NCBI GenBank assembly: GCA_015661405.1
Contig: JACWMK010000032.1
Location: 1-43,190 of the forward strand
Direction: 5' to 3'
Length of the DNA: 43,190 nt
Source: Methanobacterium sp.
GTDB taxonomy: Archaea > Methanobacteriota > Methanobacteria > Methanobacteriales > Methanobacteriaceae
In this document: in pieces, positions 34,621 to 43,190 of the stretch
Layout: each line of letters opens with the position of its first letter
Position numbering within the stretch: position 1 is the first letter of the stretch
Program-made: the position numbers and the translations under genes
Notes under the pieces: generated by a model
The model's database searches: none
The model's input: only the letters and a program-made list of their open reading frames with translations
What the model was told of the DNA's origin: nothing

Positions 34621-34638
34621 ATATCAATTAATTGATAT
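34621..34638. promoter_or_regulatory. 18-bp palindrome related to PadR operator
   Basis: ATATCAATTAATTGATAT is a perfect palindrome with TTGATAT halves like the PadR operators at 33843 and 33916. More TTGATAT half-sites follow (34648 and 34668). It lies upstream of the HxlR stub and may be the operator of that lost gene or an orphan PadR site. Confidence 0.45.
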
Positions 34639-34724
34639 GTATTTTTGATATGAAAGTTTGATATTATAAGTGGCAAGTAAAGTCCATAATTCAAACTAGT
34701 TGAAGTCAAAAAAAAAATATTATT

Positions 34725-34826
34725 AGGGTAGAATATTCACTAACTGAACACGGTAAGGCATTTATTCCTGTGTTCAAAGCCATAAAGGATTGGGGAAGGT
34801 TACTTCCACCACCAAAGAATAAGTAA
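34725..34826 (+). pseudogene. HxlR-family regulator, C-terminal stub
   Basis: The frame reads RVEYSLTEHGKAFIPVFKAI and then KDWGRLLPPPKNK before TAA 34824-34826. RVEYSLTxxGK with a following helix and W-G is the end of the HxlR winged helix. The first two-thirds are missing. Confidence 0.65.
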
Positions 34827-34840
34827 AGCTTGAAAATATT

Positions 34841-35787
34841 TTACTTATTAATATTTTTTTTGGAGATAATGTGACTTTCAAGTGCATCCCAATTGGGAGT
34901 TGGAATATTTGCTTTCTTTTTTAAATCTTTAAACCCTTTAGTTAATGCGTTTGTTTCGTCTGGAAATGACCCCTTTGTAGGGTCTGAAAGTTTTGGAATG
35001 GGTGTTAATGCATAAATCTTTAAAAATATGTACATTAAAAATTTGTTACGTCCTCCTTTGAATAAATTTGCAATTGTTGCAGGTATTATCTTATAACCTA
35101 ATGTTTCCAACACAGTGTATCCTTCATCCAATGCTTTAACCATTTGATCGGTCAAATTTTTATTTATTTTACGTAAATTACCATTACATGCATAAGTAAC
35201 GTAAGCCAAAGCATAACAAAGATCATATGTGTCTTAAGCCATGAATCCATATTTTCGTTGAAGATAAGTTTATATTTGGTATTTTTAAAGGCGTTTTCTA
35301 ATAGTTGGTGCCATGAAAGTTTTCCATCCAGACTACCAATATCCATACTTCCACCCAACCTAATGTTGACGATACGGCTGTTTACATAACGTCCACCATT
35401 GGTTTGAAAACCAAAGGCAATCTGTTTTTGTTCATTACTATTTTTATTTATAAAATCTTGAAATTCACGAGCATTTGCATTATTACCTACAAAAACAATA
35501 TATTTACTTATATTATCGGATATCACTGATAATATTGATTTAGACTGCTGGTACTGCATTAAAACAAATATGATATCGTAGATATCATTTGGTAGAAGTT
35601 TGGAAATTACATTCACCTTGTCCACGGTAGTTTTATGTTGGAAATAATGACGAATAACAATTCCATCTTTCTTCAATTCCTCAATTCGCTTTCCTCTAGC
35701 AAGTATTGTTACATCATTACCTCCACGTACAAGCACATGTGCAAGATAACTTCCCTGAACACCAGCACCATAGATTAATATTCTCAT
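34841..35787 (-). pseudogene. Ketopantoate-reductase-like (ApbA/PanE family) protein, frameshifted
   Basis: From ATG 35787 (GAGG 9 nt upstream) the Rossmann start reads MRILIYGAGVQGSYLAHVLV, followed by NDVTILARGKRIEELKKDGI and DIIFVLMQYQQSKSILSVIS. The frame ends near 35164, and another frame picks up at about 35209 with LAYVTYACNGNLRKINKN and runs to 34841. The family's helical C-terminal domain is split between them, so one indel near 35205-35215 has broken the gene. Substrate is unknown; the usual KPR catalytic Lys region is altered. Its upstream DNA duplicates that of the flavodoxin gene. Confidence 0.75.
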
Positions 35788-36063
35788 AATTATAAACCTC
35801 GTATTTTCAATCATTATTTTTCGTGTTATTTGGAATAATCACAGTATTTAGGTAGATATTTGCTTACTTATGATTCCTAATAACCGTAGTTTAACAATTT
35901 TACAGATTTTTATCCTCAACGTTGTAAATAATCTTACAACATTGGAATATGATGTGACAAACTATAAATATGTTTTGTTAAAGTAAATAAAATTAGAACA
36001 ACTTTAAAAAAAAGTGATTACTATGATCGAATTATCCACAAACTTGATTAAATCCTTAATATC
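35788..36063. repeat. Duplicated divergent promoter, copy B
   Basis: About 275 nt nearly matching 36893-37168: left-gene ribosome site (GAGGTTTATAATT), GGAATAATCACAGTATTT, the inverted repeat at 35921-35940, TATA ACTATAAATA, AAGTAAATAAAATTAGAACA and the first codons of a TrmB-like gene. Start-to-start distance is 236 nt here and 234 nt in copy A. Confidence 0.85.
35921..35940. promoter_or_regulatory. TrmB-type operator, copy B
   Basis: GTTGTAA-N6-TTACAAC, a perfect 7-bp inverted repeat, identical to 37021-37040. It lies just upstream of a TATA box on the right side and between divergent promoters. Confidence 0.6.
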
Positions 36064-36235
36064 GAGCGATTAATATAATAATGATGTTTTAGGTGCACTG
36101 AGTACCGAAGAAATTATAGAGGTTTTAGCTGATGCTACAGTTGATGTTGGTACTGGTCCGGTAGGATGGGCTATAGGTATTGTAACGTTAGATTTAGTTA
36201 AAATCTATTATCCCTGCCTAATGTTACCTCAATGA
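36023..36235 (+). pseudogene. Truncated TrmB start joined to an unknown ORF
   Basis: ATG 36023 begins MIELSTNLIKSLISSD, matching the first residues of the intact TrmB regulator at 37126, then TAA at 36071-36073. The same frame continues protein-like: VLGALSTEEIIEVLADATVD and VGTGPVGWAIGIVTLDLVKI, ending at TGA 36233-36235. The second part is not TrmB and is unrecognised. It looks like a recombination junction. Confidence 0.5.
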
Positions 36236-36418
36236 AGAAGTTATTAAAGGACTACCGGGTATCTGTTATTGTTTCAATATGCAATTTACAATCAAGTTAC
36301 AGTGGTGATTATACCTTAAAGCATTGGTGTTATGTTCGGATTAATCCCTTTGAACTAATTGACATCCTTTTTTTAAATCAAATTATTTCTTTATAGAATT
36401 TAACTACTTAATAATCTT
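36236..36418. other. Intergenic region after the chimeric remnant
   Basis: Between the chimeric remnant and the flavodoxin gene end. A T-rich stretch near 36368-36385 may end transcription. No gene was seen. Confidence 0.4.
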
Positions 36419-36892
36419 TCAAGACGAATTAATTTTTTTAAGAAATTCAACAACTTTAGTCTTATACCTTCCATTATCCACTTCTTTTGACCTAACGCCC
36501 ATTACAGCTAAGGGATCTGATCCTATGATTTCTTTCATATCACTGAAGGCTCCATCAAAGTTGTTTCTGCCAGCTGTCTCAAAAAATGCCACATTATTAA
36601 AATTCATATAATTCTCAGTTATATAAGTTCTCACTGCCATTGCCATTGTATCTGCCCAGTTTGGTGTTCCTATAATTATTAGATCATAATTTGCGGGATC
36701 ATTTTTTATTTTTTCTAAAATAGTTAATTTATGTTTACCTGCATCCCTAGCGGCTCTTATATATTCTATAGGACCTGAACGGCTCTTTGTATCAATTAAT
36801 TCTTCAATGTCACAATCAAGACTATTTCTTAATTCTTCAGCAACTTTGCGGGTTTTACCTGTTCTGGAATAAAAAACCACTAATATTTTCAT
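36419..36892 (-). CDS. Flavodoxin
   Basis: A 157-residue long-chain-like flavodoxin. MKILVVFYSRTGKTRKVAEE has the FMN phosphate loop (SRTGKT), YDLIIIGTPNWADTMAMAVR is the isoalloxazine-side loop with Trp, and NVAFFETAGRNNFDGAFSDM covers the second flavin loop. It would carry electrons or act as an NAD(P)H-quinone-type reductase. ATG 36892 is preferred, with GGAGG 9 nt upstream, over an ATG at 36916. It is divergent from the TrmB regulator and probably under its control through the shared inverted repeat. Confidence 0.88.
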   Translation of the reverse strand: MKILVVFYSRTGKTRKVAEELRNSLDCDIEELIDTKSRSGPIEYIRAARDAGKHKLTILEKIKNDPANYDLIIIGTPNWADTMAMAVRTYITENYMNFNNVAFFETAGRNNFDGAFSDMKEIIGSDPLAVMGVRSKEVDNGRYKTKVVEFLKKINSS

Positions 36893-37168
36893 AATTATAA
36901 ACCTCCAGTTTTTCAAAATTATTAACGGGCATTGGAATAATCACAGTATTTCCGCAGATATTTGCTACTTATGATTTCCTGATAATGTTAGTTTAACAAT
37001 TTAAAGATTTTATCCTCAACGTTGTAAATAATCTTACAACAATCAGAATATTATATGCCAAACTATAAATAGGTTTCGTTAAAGTAAATAAAATTAGAAC
37101 AACTTTTAAAAAAAGGAATGATTCTATGATCGAATTACCCACAGCATTGATTAAGTCCTTAACATCTC
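36893..37168. repeat. Duplicated divergent promoter, copy A
   Basis: The intact version of the duplicated segment, between flavodoxin and TrmB. It shares the operator, TATA (tataaata, 37064-37071) and TrmB start with copy B at 35788-36063, diverging after about codon 14 of the TrmB gene. Confidence 0.85.
37021..37040. promoter_or_regulatory. TrmB-type operator, copy A
   Basis: GTTGTAA-N6-TTACAAC located 23 nt upstream of the trmB TATA box and central to the divergent promoter pair. Identical in copy B, so it is probably the regulator's binding site. Confidence 0.6.
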
Positions 37169-37941
37169 TCGGACTTCTCGAGTCAGAAGCCAAGGTTTAT
37201 GCAGCATTAGTGATATTGAAAAGCGCGGGAATAAAGGAACTTCTAGAGTTCCTCGATATTTCAAAGCCCCAAATTTATGAACGACTAAAAATGTTGAAGG
37301 ATAAAGGATTAATAATACTTACAAACCCTAGACCCATTACATATCAAGCAATATCTCCAAACATTGCTTTAGAAATGCTCGTAGAACGAACCTATGCAGC
37401 CAAGAATGATGCTGTAAAGCAGTTCCATGATTTAGAAAATAATGATTTAGTAGACAAGTCAACCCAGCCTCTATGGTTTATTTATGGTGATCCTAGCTTT
37501 GAGTTCAAAATCCGCGACATGATCACGAACGCCAAAGAATCCATTTACTGTGTAACTTCTGAAAAAAATCTCAATTATATAAAAATGGTTTTAAACAAAA
37601 GCATAGAAACCCAGCTAATAATCATATCTGATAACAAAGAGTTACAAAATGAACTCGAACAGGGGTATAACACAAAGAATGTTACAATAACAGTCATCCA
37701 TAAAGCTGAAATGAAAAATTTGGAATGCACAAAAGACATTATAGATGATGATGAATTAGAGATAGCTAATATAATGGACATTGATAATCACTTCATACTA
37801 GTGGTTGACAACACTCAGGCTTTATTTATACCTCCACTGAGAAGTGACTCAGTTAACGCGATCTCTATAGAAAATAAAATTATGGTCAAAGTCTTTATGC
37901 ATAACCTAAAAAAAGAACCATTCGGCTTAACCATACCATAA
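37126..37941 (+). CDS. TrmB-family transcriptional regulator
   Basis: A 271-residue regulator. The N-terminal winged helix (about 1-75) reads LIKSLTSLGLLESEAKVYAA, GIKELLEFLDISKPQIYERL and LKDKGLIILTNPRPITYQAI. A linker with a short coiled coil leads to a C-terminal PLD-like TrmB domain (about 110-260) with LWFIYGDPSFEFKIRDMITN and AKESIYCVTSEKN. TrmB proteins sense small ligands such as sugars; the ligand here is unknown. ATG 37126 has AGGAATGAT about 7 nt upstream. It is divergent from flavodoxin; a truncated copy of its start lies at 36023. Confidence 0.88.
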   Translation: MIELPTALIKSLTSLGLLESEAKVYAALVILKSAGIKELLEFLDISKPQIYERLKMLKDKGLIILTNPRPITYQAISPNIALEMLVERTYAAKNDAVKQFHDLENNDLVDKSTQPLWFIYGDPSFEFKIRDMITNAKESIYCVTSEKNLNYIKMVLNKSIETQLIIISDNKELQNELEQGYNTKNVTITVIHKAEMKNLECTKDIIDDDELEIANIMDIDNHFILVVDNTQALFIPPLRSDSVNAISIENKIMVKVFMHNLKKEPFGLTIP

Positions 37942-38281
37942 AACACCAAAAATTTAGCAATAAATTTTTTTTAATAATATAAAAATTTTAATCATATATT
38001 TAAATGCAAAATTTTACATTAACAATCCAAATGATGAATGAACACAAATCCACGGCCAGAGTAGATTCTATCAAATTCATTTATAAGTACTGTCATCTCC
38101 GTACTTGACCCATTCTCAACCTTCAGAGGATAGATACAGATAAGCAAATCAATTGCAGTTAAAAATAAAAAAAATAATTTATACATATTTAATCAAATGG
38201 AATAACTTTTTACAACATATATTAAAGGTACTCTTTAAAGAGTGACTAAAAAAAATTAGAGAATTGTAAAGGTAGCTCTAC
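37942..38281. other. Intergenic region with a possible gene remnant
   Basis: About 340 nt. On the minus strand 38165-38019 an open frame without a good start reads AIDLLICIYPLKVENGSSTE, then MTVLINEFDRIYSGRGFVFI and HHLDC before TAA. It looks protein-like but I do not recognise it. Confidence 0.35.
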
Positions 38282-38476
38282 TTATAATCGTTTGTTTATA
38301 TACAATATCCAGAAAATAGATATGAAAACTACCCATATTAATACATTAACGATTAATCGTTCCACGAACATGTATCTTAAATAAGTGAAATCTAAATAGA
38401 CTGTAAGGATGATGGCAAAAATAATAGATAAGATTAATCCGTTTTGATGTTTAATATTTTTCCAAATTGATTTCAT
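38282..38476 (-). CDS. Small two-segment membrane protein, hypothetical
   Basis: A 64-residue protein with two hydrophobic helices (LILSIIFAIILTVYLDF and LIVNVLIWVVFISIFWILYI) and Lys-rich ends. ATG 38476 has AGGAG upstream with an 8-nt spacer, which supports expression. It stands alone. No family recognised. Confidence 0.6.
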   Translation of the reverse strand: MKSIWKNIKHQNGLILSIIFAIILTVYLDFTYLRYMFVERLIVNVLIWVVFISIFWILYINKRL

Positions 38477-39046
38477 TTTAAATACTCCTTTTATAATTGC
38501 TTTTTTATTTACGTGAATTATTCTAGTGAATCATAATTAATGGTTGCGAGTCCAATCTTATATTAACAATCTAAGGTTTTCATTGTTCTACTATTTTCCC
38601 ATCGAGTACATTTAATGTTCGTTAAGCCATAAAGAATTAGTAAATAATTTAATAATAGTCTAATTTATAATTTGATGATCTAAATCTAATATTTTAAATT
38701 TATTTATAAAGTATTATCATTCATTTAGGCTGATGATCCATTAGATTGAAAAGACCTCATCTACACAGAAAGTTAAAATACTAGAATAGTGTGAAAAGGT
38801 AAATATGCTGCCGTGAATTTAGTGTTACATGAGAAACTCATCATTAGATAGAAAGTTTTTTTATCAAATCATGTAAATAATTAATTTTACGAAAAAGAAT
38901 CACTGATAAACCCTGGTTTCCAAAAAAGAGTATTGGATGAGGTTTTCTGCAGTTCAGGGAAGGATGGATTGTTACAGCGTTAATATTTGATTATAATTAA
39001 ATATTTTATTTAAATATTAATGTTTAACGATATGGGGGGATAAAAA
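38477..39046. other. Intergenic region upstream of the adhesin
   Basis: About 570 nt, AT-rich. On the plus strand about 38887-38985 a frame reads YEKESLINPGFQKRVLDEVF before a stop and may be a gene scrap. A TATA-like tttaaatatta near 39009-39019 could serve the adhesin, and GGGGGG just before ATG 39047 may be its ribosome site. Confidence 0.4.
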
Positions 39047-42000
39047 ATGAAGGGGAAATTTTTTAACAAGATTTTAAAAAGGTCTATAATCACTTTTATA
39101 TTTTTATGTTTAGTTTGCATTGCTTTAAACACGTCTGCTGCAGCGGATAACAACACAACACATATAGTAAACTCAACATTTACAGGGGATAATAATACTG
39201 CTGCAAAGGAAATCTCAAGTACCGATCAAAAGGATAATAATGTTCCTGATCCCCGAAACAATCAGACTGGGGAAAGCTACTCTACAATTCAATCTGCCAT
39301 AAACAATGCACAAAGTGGCGACACTATCACTGTTGATCCCGGAACTTACCAGGAAAACCTCCTAATCAACAAAAACATTAATCTCATCGGATCAGGTCCT
39401 GATACTACTTTTATAGATGGTCAGCGAGCTGGTAATGTTTTAACAATACAACCCGGTTGTGTAGTTATTATTACTGGATTCACCATACAAAATGGAAATG
39501 CAACCAGAGGTGGTGGAATCTTCATTAATGATTCTAATTGCACTTTAAACAATTGTAACTTCTTAAATAACACTGCAAAAAATGATGGTGGCAGTATTTA
39601 CAATTATCAGGGTAGTTCTTGCACAGTCAATAACTGTAATTTTACTAATAATACAGCAATCAATTGGAATGGAGGAGGAATCTACAATATCGGTATATGC
39701 AAAATCACTAATTCCACATTCCAAAACAACAACGCAAGAGCTGGAGGAGGTGGAATCAGTAATGGTGGTACTTTTACAATAACTAATTCCATAATCCAAA
39801 ACTCTAAAACAAATAATTTTGGTGGAGCAATCTTCAACATAGGTAGTGCAACTCTAAATAACTGCAACCTCACCAACAACACAGCAATTTTAGGAGGAGG
39901 AGGAATCTACAATGAAGCTAATTGTACAATTACAAAATGCAACATCACACAAAATTCTGCTAAAGATGGTGCTGGAATCTTCGAAGGCCCTAACAATCCG
40001 ATAAACAACTTTATTACTTTAATTAAATCTAACGTCACCAACAACAAGGCAACAGTAACTAATGGTGGAGGAATATACAACCGAGGCAATATTGGTTGAT
40101 GAACTAAAATGCGTAAGTGGAAACAGCCCAAATAATGTTAGTGGTAATCCTCTTCAAAGATGGGCCGCATATAATAACATGACAAATAAATATTACACCA
40201 CCATACAAGCCGCTATAAATGATGCAACGTCTAATGCAACGCTAATTTTAGACAGCGGCACTTTTTATGAAAACCTGAATATCAATAAAAACATTAATCT
40301 CATAGGCATTGATAATTCCACAATCAATGGAAGCGGAAATGGTAGATGTATAATCATCCCTAAGGCTGCGATAGTGTCTTTAACAGAGTTAATTATTACC
40401 AACGGGCAAGCAGTGAATGGTTGGGATGACGGAGGAAGTCCACGCATAAACGGTGATTCTGGCGGGGCTATTTATAACATGGGAACCCTCACCATAAATA
40501 ACACCCTAATATTAAATAACAAAGCAGGAAATGGCGGTGATGCTGACGGTAGCGGTTATGGTGGTACTGGCGGTTCTGGAGGAGGCATTTACAATACAGG
40601 AACCCTCACAATCATTGATTCCATAATTAAAAATAACCAAGCTGGAAACGGCGGTACTGGGGCCTCAAACAATGTACGTCATGGTAACGGTGGAATTGGT
40701 GGTAATGGGGGTGCCATTTACAATATCGGAGCACTCAACATAACTGGTTCCATAATTGAAGATAATCAAGCTGGAAACGGAGGCAGCGGCACACATAATA
40801 TGTATGGTGGTAACGGCGGTTCTGGCGGAGCTATTTACAATACAGGGAATTTTACTCTAACCAACACAACTCTTTCAAATAACAAAGCAGGTAACGGTGG
40901 TAATGGACATTGGGGATATTACTCAGAAAGTGGTTATCTCGGTGGTTTTGGCGGTTTCGGTGGAGCTATTTACAATACAGGAAATTTAGATCTAAAAATT
41001 ACTAACTTTTTAAACAATACAGCCGGAAATGGAGGTGACGGCGGCCTCGGATGGCATGGTGAAACCGCAGGTGGTGGCGGTCCCGGAGGTGACGGTGGTG
41101 CCATTTATAATAAAGGATACCTCACACTAACAAACAGCACTTTCACCAGTAATATCGCTGGAAATGGAGGTGATGGAGGTTATTCAACAAATAAAGTTAA
41201 TGGTGGCAGAGCAGGTGACGCCGGCTCCGGTGGCGCTGTTAGCAGCACCAAAAACTTCACCATAGACGACAGCAATTTCATAAGCGACCAAGCTGGAAAA
41301 CTTGGAACTCCAGGCATTCTCGGAAATGAAGGAGGTACAGGTGGCTATGGTGGTGCAATCCAACAATCTGGCGATCTGAACATAGAAAATTGTAATTTCA
41401 CTAATAATACCGCTCTCGTTGGAGGAGCTTTATCTTCCAATAATGGCATTGTTAATGTAATAAAAAGCAATTTCACTAATAATAAGGCTCAATATTCCCT
41501 TCATTATGATGAAAACGGATATCCAGATAAATTATATGGCGGTGTTGGAGGAGCCTTTTATAAAATCGATGCCAATGTTCTTAATTTGATAAACTGTATC
41601 TTCAACAACAACACCGCCATCTATGGTGGCGGAATATATTATAATAGCAATGGTACTCTCAATGTGTTAAACAGCACCTTTAACTATAATAATGTAACCG
41701 CGGTTGATCAAAATGGAAAACCTTTACAAACAGTTACTTATGCAAGTCCAAATACTACTGCCAACCCATTAGATGGTTGGAAAGTTGCAGATGCAGTTCT
41801 TGGATTTGGAGATAAAATTGTAGGCGGTGGAGATTTTGATTTCAGCAAAACTTTTAAAAACCTGCAAAGCGTGGTTAGCGTCGTCCACTCAATCGTAGGT
41901 TTCCTAAGTGGAAGTAATTCAGAACCAGTGAAGCCAATTTATAATAATATTATGGCAATCGGAGGTGCCATCTACTCTAATGCTGTTAATTTCAATGTAA

Positions 42001-42254
42001 CGGGCTCTAAATTCAATAATAACACTGCCGGTTTAGGTGGAGCCATTGTAAACAATGGTGATAATAAGTGTAATCTCAAAGTAACAGACAGCTCATTTAA
42101 CAATAACAGTGCAGGAGCTGGTGGGGCAATTTACAGTAATAATTTAGGCTCTTTAAACGTCACCGGAAGCATTTTCAAATCTAACATTGCAGGAGCAGGT
42201 GGCGCCATATTCTTCGGTGGAAAAACAACCCAACTTGATTGTGGGGTGAGATGA
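39047..42254 (+). pseudogene. Adhesin-like surface protein, frameshifted and C-terminally truncated
   Basis: The gene starts with a signal peptide (KRSIITFIFLCLVCIALNTS, cut likely after AAA) and a first parallel beta-helix: YSTIQSAINNAQSGDTITVD, LINKNINLIGSGPDTTFIDG, then repeats of the form GGGIYN-G--TI--S--NN-A. That frame stops at 40099. A second frame, protein-like from about 40105 to 42254, opens a new unit (YYTTIQAAINDATSNATLIL) and continues with GGAIYNTGNL-L--S-F-NN-AGNGG repeats. The frames differ, so an indel near 40095-40105 splits one gene of about 1,060 codons. The end (FFGGKTTQLDCGVR) has no Ig-like domain, membrane segment or wall anchor, so it is also truncated. Confidence 0.8.
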
Positions 42255-42267
42255 TGGTGATTAAAGA

Positions 42268-42681
42268 ATGTTGAGTTGTACTCCGTTTCTTTTGTTTGAT
42301 GGAAATTGCGCTGAAGCAATGACTTTTTATCAAAAATGTCTTGGTGGAGATTTAACTCTTACTAAGCTTGGCGATACGCCCATGAAGGCCCAATTTTCAC
42401 CAGAGAAGTATAATAGGATTATCAATGCTCATCTTAAGAGTGGTGCTATTGAGATATCAGCGACTGATTGGATGGCTTCTCCGGACTTTGAACCAAAACA
42501 AGGTAATACATACGCTATATTTGTCATTGGTGAGACGTTTAACGAGTTGAAAAGGGTTTTTGATAAACTTAAAGATGGAGCAGAAAAAGATCGGTTTCAA
42601 GACTTGCATGATATGCCATTTGGAATATATGGACAATTTTATGATCGATATGGTTTACAATGGATTTTCAAAGGCCCCTAA
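42268..42681 (+). CDS. PhnB-like VOC-superfamily protein
   Basis: A 137-residue glyoxalase-fold protein: CTPFLLFDGNCAEAMTFYQK opens the first beta-alpha-beta-beta-beta module, HLKSGAIEISATDWMAS the metal-side strand, and YGQFYDRYGLQWIFKGP ends the second module as in PhnB/DUF1338-like proteins. The metal ligands are only partly conserved, so it may bind rather than transform its ligand. ATG 42268 has GGTGA at 42256-42260, 7 nt upstream. It starts just after the truncated adhesin, probably by chance juxtaposition. Confidence 0.85.
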   Translation: MLSCTPFLLFDGNCAEAMTFYQKCLGGDLTLTKLGDTPMKAQFSPEKYNRIINAHLKSGAIEISATDWMASPDFEPKQGNTYAIFVIGETFNELKRVFDKLKDGAEKDRFQDLHDMPFGIYGQFYDRYGLQWIFKGP

Positions 42682-42804
42682 TAGAAGAATGGATGATACT
42701 AGATTTTAACTCCACCAACCGTTTCTAAGATTATATCTTACAAAAAGCTTTCCATATCTCATTTTGATCGCACCTTAAATTAAAAATGGTGCGTGAGGTA
42801 ACTT

Positions 42805-43116
42805 ATGATATTAAATAATCGTCAGTTTGATCTAATATTAGCCATTTGGAATTTAACTTTGCAAGAATATGGATTATCTCTGCAAGCTGTTACCAACATT
42901 CTTTCATGTTTGGAGAATCAATTGGACATGTGTATTGAGCTTGATCTGATATGCAGGAATAAAAATAATACATTTCACATTCCAAAATTTCTACTAAACC
43001 TGACGTGTCACCTACAGTTAAAAATTGCCTTCATATTTCAATGCTGCAGTATTTCTTTTAAATTAGGAATTTCTAATAGTTCTTGTAGTGATTCTGCTAA
43101 ATCAACGCCTCTTTGA
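42805..43116 (+). CDS. Uncertain ORF, possible winged-helix fragment
   Basis: ATG 42805 has GAGG at 42795-42798 and a 6-nt spacer. The first 60 residues (ILNNRQFDLILAIWNLTLQE, then LSLQAVTNILSCLENQLDMC and LDLICRNKNNTFHI) could be a small helical or winged-helix domain. The rest, after about residue 66, is Cys/Ser-rich and overlaps an opposite-strand frame, so it may not be coding. Function unknown. Confidence 0.3.
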   Translation: MILNNRQFDLILAIWNLTLQEYGLSLQAVTNILSCLENQLDMCIELDLICRNKNNTFHIPKFLLNLTCHLQLKIAFIFQCCSISFKLGISNSSCSDSAKSTPL

Positions 43117-43172
43117 GGGGCTTCCATTTTTCTTAGTTTATAACGTATTCCCATCTTGTAAATACTTTTCAT
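43038..43172 (-). CDS. Short ORF, possible gene remnant
   Basis: A 44-codon minus-strand frame starts at ATG 43172 and reads MKSIYKMGIRYKLRKMEAPQ, then RGVDLAESLQELLEIPNLKE before TGA. It has a protein-like, amphipathic character, but no ribosome site, and it overlaps the tail of the plus-strand ORF. One of the two is probably spurious. Confidence 0.3.
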   Translation of the reverse strand: MKSIYKMGIRYKLRKMEAPQRGVDLAESLQELLEIPNLKEILQH

Positions 43173-43190
43173 GAAGAAGGATTCTTAATG

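Noticed and set aside
39563..40131. Minus-strand and other-frame ORFs in the adhesin
   Set aside because: They arise from the repetitive Asn/Gly codons of the adhesin; residue composition is low-complexity and not protein-like.

Overview
The window comes from an AT-rich methanogenic archaeon, most likely a Methanobacteriaceae member (Methanobacterium or a close relative). The evidence is a set of lineage marker genes: the coenzyme F430 reductase cfbC, the archaeal riboflavin/F420 enzyme arfB, an archaeal Sm protein next to ribosomal protein L37e, the methanogen redox regulator MsvR, a DUF5518-type membrane protein and a large Gly/Asn-rich adhesin-like surface protein. Promoters are archaeal (A/T TATA boxes) and ribosome binding sites are of the GGTGA/GGAGG type. 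No rRNA, tRNA, CRISPR array or intact insertion sequence was recognised.

Layout. 1-3100: the 3' end of an acetyltransferase, a frameshifted PadR regulator with a tandem operator, then an alpha/beta hydrolase and a TIM-barrel glycosidase-like gene that look horizontally acquired. 3228-8806: core block, with arfB and a PUA-domain gene divergent from the Sm protein, L37e and a Toprim/coiled-coil gene, followed by purF and a U32 peptidase-family gene. 8892-15015: a DUF5518 membrane protein, a CBS-domain gene abutting cfbC, a decayed acetyltransferase, an unknown protein, an M42 aminopeptidase and a protein with a transglutaminase-like Cys/His/Asp core. 15334-22786: stress and redox block, with the hybrid-cluster protein hcp divergent from msvR across TTCG/CGAA boxes, then AbrB plus UspA, an MFS exporter preceded by an overlapping short ORF, a nitroreductase and class II fumarase.

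22879-25722: small poorly known genes, several of them damaged (a frameshifted response-regulator receiver, a C-terminal frameshift in a membrane-anchored protein). 25913-30659: an accessory island of visibly higher G+C holding an MFS drug exporter and a C45-family Ntn acyltransferase/hydrolase. The C45 gene sits between ATGA-overlapping short ORFs and inside a pair of roughly 150-nt direct repeats. 30933-33798: a PadR - ABC ATPase - ABC permease efflux operon with TTGATATCAA operators. 33800-37941: a region of decay and duplication, with an integrase stub, an HxlR stub, a frameshifted ketopantoate-reductase-like gene, and a flavodoxin/TrmB divergent pair whose intergenic promoter has been copied about 1.1 kb away. 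38282-end: a tiny membrane protein, a frameshifted and C-terminally truncated adhesin, a PhnB-like VOC protein and uncertain short ORFs.

Functionally the window mixes housekeeping (F430, riboflavin/F420, purine and translation genes) with local autoregulated stress and efflux modules (MsvR-Hcp, PadR-ABC, TrmB-flavodoxin, AbrB-UspA), each with a visible inverted-repeat operator. The most unusual items are the C45 cassette with its flanking repeats, the MsvR-Hcp pairing, the duplicated TrmB promoter and the transglutaminase-like protein. All assignments are from reading the sequence; no database search was run.
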